Origin: Hyaloperonospora brassicae
Lineage: Eukaryota; Oomycota; Peronosporomycetes; Peronosporales; Peronosporaceae
Direction of reading: 5' to 3'
DNA length: 64,000 nt
NCBI GenBank assembly: GCA_947650285.1
Contig: CANTFL010001366.1
Location: 1 to 64,000, forward strand
The position numbers were made by a program, and so were the translations under genes. Each line of letters opens with the position of its first letter. Positions within the stretch are counted from its first letter, which is position 1. This document shows, piece after piece, positions 40,101 through 46,790 of this stretch. The notes below the pieces were generated by a model. It saw only the letters and a program-made list of their open reading frames with translations. It had not been told where the DNA came from and searched no databases.

Positions 40101-43100
40101 GTCGCACCGAAAGATGCGTCCGGAATAGCACGGAAGGTCGAAGCTTGGGCTGGAGCTGGGGCATAACCACCGTTCGTGCCACGCCTATCGTCAGCCGGGG
40201 CGCCAAAACCGCCTGCATCAGAAGCTCCGAAACCAGAAGCGGATAACGTCGCACCGAAAGATGCGTCCTGAATAGCACGGAAGGTCGAAGCTTGGCGTGG
40301 GGCTGTGGCATAACCTACCGTTCATGCCAAACTTATCGTCAGCCGGGGCGCCAAAACCGCCTGCAGCAGGAGCTCCGAAACCAGAAGCGGATGGCGTCGC
40401 ACCGAAAGATGCGTCCGGAACAGCACGGAAGGTCGAAGCTTGGCGTGGGGCTTGGGCATACTTACCGTTCGTGCCAAACCTGCCGTCAGTCGGGGCGCCA
40501 AAACCATCTGCAGCAGGAGCTCCAAAACCAAAAGCGGAAGTCGTAGCATTGAAAGATATACTCGGGTCAGTGCCGAAGGGCGAAGCTTGGACTGGGGCAT
40601 AACCAACGTCCATGCCAAACGTGCTATCAGCATGGACATAATCCAAGTCCATGCTACACGTGCCATCATCTGGAGCGCTAACTGCATCTGCAGTAGGATC
40701 TCTGAAACCAGAAGTGGGAGCTTCAGTGCCAAAAGCCGTGTTTGGAATGGTGCCAAAGCCCGGAGCTGCAGGAGTGAAACCAAATGCAGAGGTCGGAGTT
40801 GGAGACGCAGAGGGCGGAGTTGGAGGGAGAAAGTCAGAGCTAGGTGAGTCATTGCCGAATTCACTGCCTGTCTCAGGAGCATCAAATATAGTTCCAAATC
40901 CACCGCTTGGACCGCCGGTGCAAGCTCGGTGGGCCATTGCCGAATCCACTGCCTGGCGCAGGAGCAACAAATGTAGTGCCGAATCCACCACTTGGACCAC
41001 CGTTTCAAAGCCGTTAGGAGCTGGGGCAGTCGACGCACTGAAAGCGAGCGTCGGCTGGGTGTTTGTCGGCGTAGTCGCAGTTTGTGCTTGACTAAATCCT
41101 CCGAAAAGAAATGGCGGTGCAGCTTGCAACGAAGACGTGGAGCTGCCATACGGAGTCGAGGGAGCAGCAGCCGAAGTACTACCGAACCCTCCCGCAGTGG
41201 CGCTGGAATCAGCGCCACCAGATGAGCTCGGCCCAAAAGCTGACGACGCAGTACCAAAGCTCGTTGTGGAAGGTGCCCAACAGAACGCTGTGGATTCCAT
41301 CGGTTGCGGAGACGACGCAGTGCTAAAACTTGTGAGAGCAGGCGTGATTGAGCCAGCAGCCGGCGTAGCAGTACCCTTGTCTGCGGCCGCTGTAGCTTCG
41401 GTGGTTGTACCAAAGCTAAGTCCAGTCAAAGGACACTTTTCAGTCGTCTCCAACAGTGCAGTACGAGCTTTTGCCGCAGAGCCACCATCAGATCGAGCGG
41501 TTCCACAACATGGACATCTGCCACTGGTAGCCTCGTTCAAGACACGGCATCTAGTACACTTCCACTGTCCAGGTTTTAGCTGCATAAACCTGGCGAGAGG
41601 ATTAGCAGCACCGCTGAGAGAAGCAGCAGGTGTAACTGCCGGCATATCAGCACTAAGCTTCGTGGCCTCCTCGGCCGCGACAGACTTTTTGCCGTCATCC
41701 TTCGTAGTTTTCTGGTTCAAAACTTTCACGGGAGGCTCGCGCATGCTGGGCGAAGGAGAGAACACAAATCGGACACGGGTATCCTTATCATCCGCCCCTG
41801 CGTGTTTTATTCCTTCGACGCCAATAGGAAGTATAACCCCTAATCCACCAATCGTCTCCATCTCTTGCTGCTCAAGAACAGTTCTCGTGGGAGTCGATGC
41901 AGAGGTCATCGACGTCACCTGAGACGAACTTGGCGCAGGCGCATCAGTTGACGCAGCAGTCGCACTTCTCGAAGTCCCCGACACGGTCGTCGAAGGTGTC
42001 GGCTTGAGTGCTTCTTCCGCCGGCGGGCTCTGCACCTTGTTTAGCACCAATATAATGTTTCTCGCAAGTGCATCAGAACACATCTTGCTTGTAGCAGCAT
42101 CGCGCCTAGGCAACAGCGGAGACGAACGTGGCTTACGCAACCGGCGTTCCTCACGCGTCAGGAGTCCGTGCTGAGTAGCGCCAGGGCGTCTCACTGGTTC
42201 AGTCTCGTGCGTTCTTGGACGCTTACCGGACGGCATATCACTCTTCACCTCATCTCCCGATTCACGTTTCTGCTCACTTCGAGCGGCCGAACGACCACGG
42301 TTCTGCGCAGCAATAGAACTAGGCACAAAACTTAGCTCCGACTTCACGCCAGGACAGCTTGGCGTCACCAGGAGCCCGAGATCCATTAACAAATATGCTT
42401 GCGTCAACTGTTCGTGAGGCGTTGTCCCGACCAGTTCGTGCAGCTGGTGCTGAAGACGCTCAAACTCGTCAAGCGAGATTTTCTTTTTCTCTTTGATGAT
42501 CTTGCGTGCCACGTCGAGCGGCGACGGAGAAGTGGGTACCTGTCGCTCCTGCGTGCCAGCAGCATTCGGCGTCTGAGGCGGTCGCGATGATCCGAAGAGG
42601 CCCTCACGCTTCTCACGTATTCGACGCACTTGATCCATCACAGCGCTAGAGCTTTCCTTCTCTTGCTTGCTCTCACACGGCGGCGAACGACGACACTTGA
42701 GCGGAGGCGACAGTCTTGTGGCAAATTTCTTCTTCCCTTGACCCGCAGGTAGCGTCGAGCGGGTCACCGGCGGCACCGACACGTCCACCGCGTCCTCAAG
42801 CGTATCCTTGCTGCTGTTGCTGTTGCTGCATCTTCTTCTTCTTCTCCACATCCACTGGCACAAACGTTTCCGGCACCTTTTTTCATCTTCGCCTCCATCT
42901 TCACCACCATCACGGCCCCGTCCCTCGCCCTCTTCACCTAAGTTTTCTTGCGCCGTCTGAATCTTCCCACATGTCTCCAAGACCGACGACTCTACATCGT
43001 CCGTGTCGTCATCAACACCAGCGTCCGCGCCGACATCCAAATCCACATTCGTACCCACGTCTTCCTCCGCCACAAACCTGTTCACAATAGGAATATAACG

Positions 43101-43307
43101 TGCGAGACGGACAAAGAAACCACTCGCGGGCGCGCGCGCAGGCTCGCGATCGCCACGACGCGCGTCGTTGTCGTCTGTTTTCTGGCGCTTCGACGCGGTA
43201 AACGGCGCACTGTCCGCTCGGCGGCGGCGGTGATGAAGGCACTCCTCGTTGCAGCCCTTTTCGCCACGGTTGGGGGTCGTTGTAGACGACGACAGTGACG
43301 GGCGCAT
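1105..43307 (-). CDS. Giant FG-repeat nucleoporin, Nup153/Nup1-like (frame broken)
   Basis: This is predicted to be a nuclear-basket nucleoporin. FG repeats line the pore and bind transport receptors. From the ATG at 43305-43307 the N-terminal 917 residues include a candidate amphipathic membrane-binding segment (residues 63-79, GFFVRLARYIPIVNRF), basic NLS-like patches, an acidic region, a RanBP2-type zinc finger (residues 582-601) and irregular FG motifs. About 39 kb of 49-residue FG repeats follow from residue 918. The C-terminus contains VSFSIG followed by a basic tail (RRILKAKSRKRR) and stops at 1105-1107; an FS(I/F)G-plus-basic tail is typical of Nup153/Nup1/Nup136-type proteins. An upstream in-frame ATG at 43635-43637 adds 110 residues from minisatellite DNA, so 43307 is preferred. 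The frame is first broken by a 1-bp insertion near 40315, then by many indels and by about forty copies of a 1-bp-short unit. If all were bridged, the product would be near 14,000 residues. The family call is fairly secure; expression of the whole is not. Confidence 0.7.
22584..25778 (-). CDS. Long uninterrupted FG-repeat segment B (about 1,060 codons)
   Basis: This is a second long stretch in the FG frame, about 21 units, inside a domain (about 22.5-30.5 kb) that lacks the 1-bp-short unit variant. A neighbouring FG-frame stretch covers most of 26803-28722. The segment has no start codon context of its own and is best read as part of the same array. It ends in a unit whose last residues go off frame just before the first 1-bp-short unit of the distal domain (about 22472). 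Confidence 0.5.
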   Translation of the reverse strand: MNGGYAPAPAQASTFRAIPDASFGATPSASGVGAPAAGGFGAPADDRFGMNGGYAPAPAQASTFRAIPDASFGATPSASGFGAPAAGGFGAPADDRRGMNGGYAPAPAQASTFRAIPDASFGATPSASGFGAPDAGGFGAPADDRRGMNGGYAPAPAQASTFRAIPDASFGATPSASGFGAPDAGGFGAPADDRFGMNGGYAPAPAQASTFRAIPDASFGATPSASGFGAPDAGGFGAPADDRFGMNGGYAPAPAQASTFRAIPDASFGATPSASGFGAPDAGGFGAPADDRFGMNGGYAPALAQASTFRAIPDASFGATPSASGFGAPDAGGFGAPADDRRGMNGGYAPAPAQASTFRAIPDASFGATPSASGFGAPAAGGFGAPADDRRGMNGGYAPALSQASTFRAIPDASFGATPSASGFGAPAAGGFGAPADDRRGMNGGYAPAPAQASTFRAIQDASFGATPSASGFGAPAAGGFGAPADDRRGMNGGYAPASAQASTFRAIPDASFGATPSASGFGAPAADGFGAPADDRRGMNGGYAPALAQASTFRAIPDASFGATPSASGFGAPEAGGFGTPADDRRGMNGGYAPASAQASTFRAIPDASFGATPSASGFGAPNADGSGALADDRFGTNGGYAPASAQASTFRAIPDASFGATPSASGVGAPAAGGFGVPADDRFGTNGGYAPAQAQASTFRAIPDASFGATPSASGFGAPAAGGFGVPADDRFGTNGGYAPALAQASTFRAIQDASFGATLSASGFGAPDAGGFDAPADDRRGMNGGYAPAPSQASTFRAIPDASFGATPSASGFGAPDAGGFGAPADDRFGMNGGYAPAPAQASTFRAIPDASFGATPSASGFGAPDAGGFGAPADDRFGMNGGYAPALAQASTFRAIPDASFGATLSASGFGASDAGGFGAPADDRFGTNGGYAPAPAQASTFRAIPDASFGATPSASGFGAPAEDGFGAPADDRRGMNGGYAPAPAQASTFRAIPDASFGATPSASGFGAPAAGGFGAPADDRRGMNGGYAPAPAQPSTFRATQDASFGATPSASGFGSS
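35753..40312 (-). CDS. Long uninterrupted FG-repeat segment A (about 1,500 codons)
   Basis: This is the longest unbroken FG frame. It runs from just after the indel near 40315 to a 1-bp deletion near 35886 (GGGATGAGG where sister units have GGGACTGAGG), then about 45 off-frame codons to a stop at 35753. It holds about 30 repeat units with no 1-bp-short variants. Its openness next to the N-terminal domain is what one would expect if this proximal part of the array were, or recently had been, under coding constraint. Confidence 0.6.
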   Translation of the reverse strand, partial: YATAPRQASTFRAIQDASFGATLSASGFGASDAGGFGAPADDRRGTNGGYAPAPAQASTFRAIPDASFGATPSASGFGAPAAGGFGAPADDRFGMNGGYAPALSQASTFRAVPDASFGATPSASGFGAPAAGGFGAPADDRFGMNGKYAKAPRQASTFRAISDASFGATPSASGFGAPDAGGFGAPADDRRGTNGGYAPAPAQASTFRAIQDASFGATPSASGFGAPAAGGFGAPADDRFGMNGGYAPAPAQASTFRAIPDASFGATLSASGFGARAAGGFGAPADDRRGMNGGYAPAPSQASTFRAIPDASFGATPSASGFGAPAAGGFGAPADDRFGTNGGYAPAPAQASTFRAIPDASFGATPSASGFGAPDAGGFGAPADDRFGTNGGYAPALAQASTFRAIPDASFGATPSASGFGARAAGGFGAPADDRRGMNGGYAPALSQASTFRAIPDASFGATPSASGFGAPAAGGFGAPADDRRGMNGGYAPALAQASTFRAIPDASFGATPSASGFGAPAAGGFGAPADDRFGTNGGYAPASAQASTFRAIPDASFGATLSASGFGAPAAGGFGAPADDRRGMNGGYAPALSQASTFRAIPDASFGATPSASGFGAPAAGGFGAPADDRFGTNGGYAPAPAQASTFRAIPDASFGATPSASGFGAPDAGGFGAPADDRFGMNGGYAPAPAQASTFRAIPDASFGATLSASGFGARAAGGFGAPADDRRGMNGGYAPALSQASTFRAIPDASFGATPSASGFGAPAAGGFGAPADDRRGMNGGYAPAPAQASTFRAIQDASFGATPSASGFGAPAAGGFGAPADDRFGTNGGYAPAPAQASTFRAIPDASFGATPSASGFGAPDAGGFGAPADDRRGMNGGYAPALSQASTFRAIPDASFGATPSASGVGAPAAGGFGAPADDRFGTNGGYAPAPAQASTFRAIPDASFGATPSASGFGAPDAGGFGAPADDRFGMNGGYAPAPAQASTFRAIPDASFGATPSASGFGAPDAGGFGAPADDRRGMNGGYAPAPAQASTFRAIPDASFGATPSASGFGAPDAGGFGAPADDRRGMNGGYAPALAQASTFRAILDASFGATLSASGFGAPDAGGFGAPADDRFGMNGGYAPAPAQASTFRAIPDASFGATPSASGFGAPDPGGFGAPADDRRGMNGGYAPAPAQASTFRAIPDASFGATPSASGFGAPDAGGFGAPADDRFGMNGGYAPAPAQASTFRAIPDASFGATLSATGFGAPAAGGFGAPADDRFGMNGGYAPASAQASTFRAIPDASFGATPSASGFGAPAAGGFGAPADDRFGTNGGYAPAQAQASTFRATPDASFGATPSASGFGAPAAGGFGAPADDRFGTNGGYAPAPAQASTFRAIPDASFGATPSASGFGAPDAGGFGAPADDRFGMNGGYAPAQAPAQASTFRAIPDASFGATPSASGVGAPDADSFGAPADDRFGTNGGYAPASSQPKLRPSVLFRTHLSVRRHPLLVSELLMQAVLAPRLTIGVA
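40218..43307 (-). CDS. N-terminal open segment of the FG nucleoporin
   Basis: This is the continuous frame from the preferred start to the first break. It carries all unique domains: the amphipathic segment, Lys/Arg patches (SKRQK near residue 39), a long disordered Ser/Thr/Pro-rich stretch, the zinc finger, and FG dipeptides such as LSFGTT, SAFGPSSSGG and FLFGGF. It then enters the first two repeat units. An extra base near 40315, within the string CATAACCTACCG where other units have CATAACCACCG, shifts the frame. Read literally, translation would leave the FG frame at about residue 998 and stop at 40218 after about 33 off-frame residues, giving a 1,029-residue protein. That product alone would resemble a normal-sized FG nucleoporin but would lack the basic C-terminus. 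Confidence 0.65.
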   Translation of the reverse strand: MRPSLSSSTTTPNRGEKGCNEECLHHRRRRADSAPFTASKRQKTDDNDARRGDREPARAPASGFFVRLARYIPIVNRFVAEEDVGTNVDLDVGADAGVDDDTDDVESSVLETCGKIQTAQENLGEEGEGRGRDGGEDGGEDEKRCRKRLCQWMWRRRRRCSNSNSSKDTLEDAVDVSVPPVTRSTLPAGQGKKKFATRLSPPLKCRRSPPCESKQEKESSSAVMDQVRRIREKREGLFGSSRPPQTPNAAGTQERQVPTSPSPLDVARKIIKEKKKISLDEFERLQHQLHELVGTTPHEQLTQAYLLMDLGLLVTPSCPGVKSELSFVPSSIAAQNRGRSAARSEQKRESGDEVKSDMPSGKRPRTHETEPVRRPGATQHGLLTREERRLRKPRSSPLLPRRDAATSKMCSDALARNIILVLNKVQSPPAEEALKPTPSTTVSGTSRSATAASTDAPAPSSSQVTSMTSASTPTRTVLEQQEMETIGGLGVILPIGVEGIKHAGADDKDTRVRFVFSPSPSMREPPVKVLNQKTTKDDGKKSVAAEEATKLSADMPAVTPAASLSGAANPLARFMQLKPGQWKCTRCRVLNEATSGRCPCCGTARSDGGSAAKARTALLETTEKCPLTGLSFGTTTEATAAADKGTATPAAGSITPALTSFSTASSPQPMESTAFCWAPSTTSFGTASSAFGPSSSGGADSSATAGGFGSTSAAAPSTPYGSSTSSLQAAPPFLFGGFSQAQTATTPTNTQPTLAFSASTAPAPNGFETVVQVVDSALHLLLLRQAVDSAMAHRACTGGPSGGFGTIFDAPETGSEFGNDSPSSDFLPPTPPSASPTPTSAFGFTPAAPGFGTIPNTAFGTEAPTSGFRDPTADAVSAPDDGTCSMDLDYVHADSTFGMDVGYAPVQASPFGTDPSISFNATTSAFGFGAPAADGFGAPTDGRFGTNGKYAQAPRQASTFRAVPDASFGATPSASGFGAPAAGGFGAPADDKFGMNGRLCHSPTPSFDLPCYSGRIFRCDVIRFWFRSF
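41505..41564 (-). other. RanBP2-type zinc finger in the nucleoporin
   Basis: The minus strand encodes WKCTRC, then a Cys-x3-Asn and finally a C-x2-C pair. The full spacing W-x-C-x2-C-x3-N-x6-C-x2-C matches the RanBP2 zinc-finger signature (residues W582, C584, C587, N591, C598, C601). In Nup153 and RanBP2 these fingers bind Ran-GDP. Only one finger is visible here, whereas animal Nup153 has four. It sits between the disordered N-terminal region and the FG domain, as expected for the family. Confidence 0.85.
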
Positions 43308-43431
43308 GACAGGAACGCGAAATGGGGCTGGTCGAGTGTCTTGATCGGAGGTCGTGGTCGGTGTCAAGCTGAGTGACTGAATTTGAGACAGACCGAAACA
43401 CAGAGGTTTGTTTGTCGATTTGGTGTGGAGC

Positions 43432-43645
43432 GCAATCGACCAAGCGCTTGACTTGACAAAAAAAGGTATGACAAAAAGCAATGGCGCGATCGACCAAAAG
43501 CCTTGCTCGAACAAACAAGTAGGACGAAAAGCAATGACGCGATCGACCAAAAGCCTTACTTGACCAAAAAGGTACGACAAAAAGCAATGGCGCGATCGAT
43601 TAAGCGCTTGACTTGACCAAAGTAGGCTAAAAAGCATGGTGCGAT
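43432..43645. repeat. Promoter-side minisatellite, about 53 bp x 4
   Basis: Units begin GCGATCGACCAA or GCAATCGACCAA at 43432, 43486, 43539, 43592 and partially at 43641 (spacing 54, 53, 53, 49 bp). Each holds a run like GACAAAAAGCAATGGC before the next unit. On the minus strand the unit end reads GCCATTGCTTTTTGTC, loosely like the oomycete initiator element, so the array may form or flank the nucleoporin core promoter and 5' UTR. The promoter role is inferred; the repeat is directly visible. Confidence 0.7.
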
Positions 43646-44049
43646 CTACCCTCTCAGACCTAATTATTCATTGTGTGGAGGGGGGAACGATACAGACGCG
43701 CAGTGGCAATGTCGCCCGTCAGTTTGCACTACACTTGACGACGTGTCGTTATGCACCAAGCGGGCGCAGCAGTGTCAGCCGTATGAGCCACCGCAGCGGC
43801 TTCCTCAACACGCTCGTGTCCAGCCACCGTCTCGAGGTCACGCTCGCCAACATGCATGCTGGAATGGGATCCAGACCACCGTGCCATCCCATTTCCCGGT
43901 CTGCTCTCTGATGCGTTCTGGGCGTACACGTCAAGCCGCAAGCCAGATACACGAAACCTGGGCTGCTCGGTCGCATGATGGGTCTTACTTGATTGATGGA
44001 TGGAAGGAAGGCGTAAACCACGAGGCATCACACGTTCCCCGGGCCCATG
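43646..44049. other. Divergent intergenic segment, no confident gene
   Basis: It lies between the minus-strand nucleoporin and the plus-strand acyltransferase relic. Plus-strand reading frames are open for part of it (for example 43671 onward) and may include the relic's 5' end, but I recognise no conserved motif upstream of about 44050. Bidirectional promoter function is possible but unsupported. Confidence 0.4.
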
Positions 44050-44670
44050 TCGAGTCCATCAGTGGCCCTTGCAACAGCGTGTTGGAGTCAGAAGGCGTTC
44101 GTGCTGCGATCAAAGCGTGTGCCTTGGCGCAAGGGATGGAATCGGACGATGAGAATGTCAGCTGCCAGTATACTTGAGACCATGGCCGCACAAATGGATT
44201 ACAAGGCTGTGCGTAAGTTTGGCAGGCTTCTCCGGAAGGTTTGTCGAAGCATGTACGACCAAATCCTGTGGGCGAGACGGGTCTGACTCCAATTCGCGAC
44301 CTTCCGGCCGACCGCCGTGGAAGCGTCGCCTTGTCCCGATCGTACGTGGACTTTTTGCTCATGAGCTACGTCTTCTTCGCTTACACCATCCCCGTTCCAT
44401 ACGTTGTCGCTGGAGAAGGTTTATACATGCGGGCACCCTCACCAAACTGCTACGTGAGTCTGGAGCTTACTTCATTCGCCGATCGTTTTCCGATGACCCG
44501 TTATATACCGCTGTGTTCCGAGCGTACACACAGTACTTGGTATCAAGAGGATAGACGATCGATTTCTTTATTGAAGGTTGACGCAGTCGCAGTGGCAATC
44601 AACTGCACCCCCAAAGTTTGGTATTGTTAGCACCTTTGTGGATTGCTACGTGTCCGGGAGAGTCAGTAAT

Positions 44671-44749
44671 GTAAGTCGGTTTCGTATTGACGGATTGCTC
44701 GAGGCTTAAAGCTCAAAGATTGACATGTGTTTTCGTTTCGTGCTGCTAG
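44671..44749 (+). other. Intron in the acyltransferase relic
   Basis: It begins GTAAGT and ends GCTGCTAG. Removing it joins VSGRVSN to LYIVLVTIDYEKP, which is the continuous family sequence around this point. At 79 bp it is typical of compact protist introns. Confidence 0.7.
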
Positions 44750-44840
44750 CTCTACATCGTACTTGTGACTATCGACTATGAAAAGCCGCTGGAAGTACTG
44801 CTGCACCAGAACGAGCTACTAAGCGAGGGCAAATTCGGAG

Positions 44841-44915
44841 GTATGCTGTCATACATTCCCTTTGCTGCTGCATGCTTCTTGTGCGTTTACACTCATTGTC
44901 GTGTTCGCTTCGTAG
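44841..44915 (+). other. Second intron in the acyltransferase relic
   Basis: It begins GTATGC and ends TTCGTAG (75 bp). It separates LLSEGKFG from SISVLFKAMPVVQK. The flanking exons are out of frame by one base, consistent with decay of the host gene. Confidence 0.6.
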
Positions 44916-45462
44916 TCGATCAGCGTTTTGTTCAAAGCCATGCCAGTCGTGCAAAAGTAGTTTGGCTCGATCTTGGTAAAGTTTGGTGCACCGTTGGATG
45001 TGAAGCAGTATGTCGATGCAACTATCGCGCACGCCGAAGAGAGGGAGGAGATCGCTGTGCCGACGTCTGCTGTTGTCAAAGATGTGAGATACGCCATCAC
45101 GGACGCACGAATTAAATACGCAACGACTGGCACGCCACACGTACTGGCCACTATTCTGTTGGTGTACCGTCAAGGTATCTCAAAGAAATATCTCGTGCAT
45201 CAGGCAAATCGACTAAAACTCGGAATACTGCGTCTTAGAGGTCGCGTGACTACTTCTCTAGCATGCGCTGGTATCCGGGACACGTTGGCACTGTGGTGGT
45301 CTGCGAATTGAAGTATCTTGCAAAGCCGTGCGCGTATTTCTGTAGGCGCGAAAACTGCGTGAAGCGTGTACGCGAGCTACGCAAATGATGGTCTCGAGTG
45401 GCTGGTTGCCAACCGACGCTGTATGGCAATGCATTGCTTTGCAAAACGCTGCTGTGCTGTAG

Positions 45463-45853
45463 TTTAACGGGGCACACCCTTGCGTGAACTTAACGCAAGG
45501 GTTTTGGGTGCCCCGACAGACGTAAACGTGGCAAGCGAGGAAGCGTAGGTAGGGTAAAAGTATAACTGTTATATTAGTATAATTAAGTCTTTAACTACTG
45601 TCTCTCTGTTTGACTTAGTTTAACTATAGTAATCTAACTGAATGTATGACGACGTCTACTCACCACTCCTTGCGCGCGTCTTGCGGCGATTGGTGGGTTG
45701 ATATCATCAAGATATCAACCAATGAACAGACCCTTTGGTCGACCCTTCAATATCACCACTTTGGTGATATTGTTTAAAGAATATCCATATTTATATTCTT
45801 TATTGTCACTTTCCTTAAAGTGACAATATCATGTAACGGGCTGCCCCCTTACA
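45463..45853 (-). mobile_element. Solo LTR of gypsy element 1 family, inverted
   Basis: This 391-bp segment is the reverse complement of the LTR at 51379-51770. Over the first 258 LTR positions I count only about three differences. No internal retroelement sequence adjoins either side, so it is a solo LTR, the usual product of LTR-LTR recombination. Flanking pentamers TGTAG and TCTAG may be a slightly mutated target-site duplication. It and the 5' LTR at 51379 form a 0.39-kb inverted repeat around 5.5 kb of DNA. Confidence 0.9.
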
Positions 45854-46700
45854 TCTAGCGTTTTCATTTGGGCAACAGCGGACACCAATATAATGGTGAG
45901 CACACCTGAATTAGAGGCCCCTCCTGAAGTACCGTAACCTCCCTAGCGATGCATTGTGCAGTTATGCATACGAAATGCAATATAAATATTCTTTGTTCGT
46001 TCACACCCCTCCGTAATACAGGCGTCTTTTGTGGCAGCACACAGCCTCGCGTTAAAATTTCGTTTCACTATCCGGTACACCGCCCTAAATTGATTTGAAA
46101 TATCGGTCGATGTCATAAAAGAAATTACACCATAACATTCTTCTTGGTTCGCAGACACGCAGCATGTACGAAGTGGTACCCAATGAAGCCCGTCTGTCAA
46201 CTGTCGTGATGACACTTACGCACACTTAAGGACCGCCTTTGTCATTCTAAACACGAACTGTAATACTTTGGTGACACATTCTGTTCTCCCTCACATTTAG
46301 TGGTGGACCAAGTAAACGACTTACACAACTGCTGCGAATGGGCTTTTAAATGCGTTGTCTTAGTCCAATGCTGCAGACTTTACTTGTACTAATCTACGGT
46401 GCTAATACTTTGCGGACAAGCGCATCAAAATACGTGCACAAGGGGTCCCGTCTAGTGCAGCATAGCCAAGCTGATGCCAGCAGTGAAGTCAGGTTAATAA
46501 TGGTCGCCCTTTATTTCTGGAATAGTCGCTCGAATTGGATGGCTATATTAGCATTCGTAGAAGGATCAACCAGCACTAGAAAACCGTTGCTGCTCCTTGA
46601 AGGTGCAACCATGGTGTGAGCAACCAGCTATAGAGGCTCATCCAGATATGTAGAGGATTACGTTTGAAAAGGTAATGGTGTGCGTTGTAATGCGTTAAAA

Positions 46701-46790
46701 TATCATTATCTTACCGCGATACATGCTGCTGCTAACGTTGACGATGCTGCCCGAGTCATCATTATACTGATCGACAAGGGCGATCGGTAG
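46701..46790 (+). pseudogene. Possible ankyrin-repeat remnant
   Basis: One frame reads IHAAANVDDAARVIIILIDK before a TAG stop. The pattern (HAA, then a hydrophobic helix ending LIDKGD) resembles the second half of an ankyrin repeat (xLHxAAxxGxxxxVxxLLxxGAD). There is no flanking repeat in frame, so this is a tentative relic at best. Confidence 0.25.

Larger units (their letters stand above)
1210..40556 (-). repeat. 147-bp tandem FG-repeat array (about 265-270 units)
   Basis: The unit is 49 codons read on the minus strand. Conserved pieces are SFGATPSASGFGAP, GGFGAPADDRFG, NGGYAPAPAQ and STFRAIPDA, giving three to four FG dipeptides per unit, so roughly 900 in all. Variable positions recur in fixed combinations: PDAGG/PAAGG/PAADG/PDADG, DDRFGM/DDRRGM/DDRFGT, and APAPAQ/APALAQ/APALSQ/APASAQ. 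Length variants include in-frame ones, such as a 6-bp shorter unit (GGCTAAGGC on the plus strand) and insertions giving ASVPAQ or AQAPAQ. Frame-breaking units also occur. Units stay highly similar over the full 39 kb, which indicates recent amplification or homogenisation. Confidence 0.97.
44050..45311 (+). pseudogene. Decayed glycerol-3-P / DHAP acyltransferase (GNPAT/PlsB-like)
   Basis: The homology signal passes through several frames in the order expected for this family. NSVLESEGVRAAI comes first, then SILETMAAQMDY, then RSYVDFLLMSYVFFAY and VPYVVAGEG, then LLRESGAYFIRRSFSDDP, IDFFIEG followed by RSRSGNQ, PKFGIVSTFVDCYVSGRV, LYIVLVTIDYEKPLEVLL, and FGSILVKFGAPLDVKQYVD. Two introns look intact: GTAAGT at 44671 to AG at 44749 (79 bp) and GTATGC at 44841 to AG at 44915 (75 bp). 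It is broken by a TAG at 44552-44554, a TGA at 44579-44581 inside the EGGRSRSG motif, a TAG within QKxFGS near 44958, and several frame changes. The catalytic His of the HX4D motif reads Ser. Family members acylate glycerol-3-phosphate or dihydroxyacetone phosphate, the latter in peroxisomal ether-lipid synthesis. No function is expected here. Confidence 0.75.

Noticed and set aside
40300..40330. A micro-intron (GTAGG...CACAG) that would restore the frame near 40315
   Set aside because: It would be only about 16 nt, too short to splice, and a single inserted base explains the shift by comparison with sister units.
1210..40556. CRISPR array or centromeric satellite
   Set aside because: There is no spacer/repeat alternation, the unit is translatable FG sequence, and it is continuous with a nucleoporin N- and C-terminus.
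1210..40556. Silk, collagen or ice-nucleation type structural repeat protein
   Set aside because: The composition is FG/GFGAP-rich rather than Gly-X-Y or TxT-type, and the zinc finger, irregular FG region and basic FSIG tail point to the pore family.
43308..43637. Upstream in-frame start at 43637 of the nucleoporin
   Set aside because: The extra 110 codons come from the promoter-side minisatellite and are low-complexity; the ATG at 43305-43307 begins the basic, NLS-like sequence.
45943..46215. 90-codon minus-strand frame as a gene
   Set aside because: It has no recognisable motif, no start context, and lies in decayed intergenic DNA.
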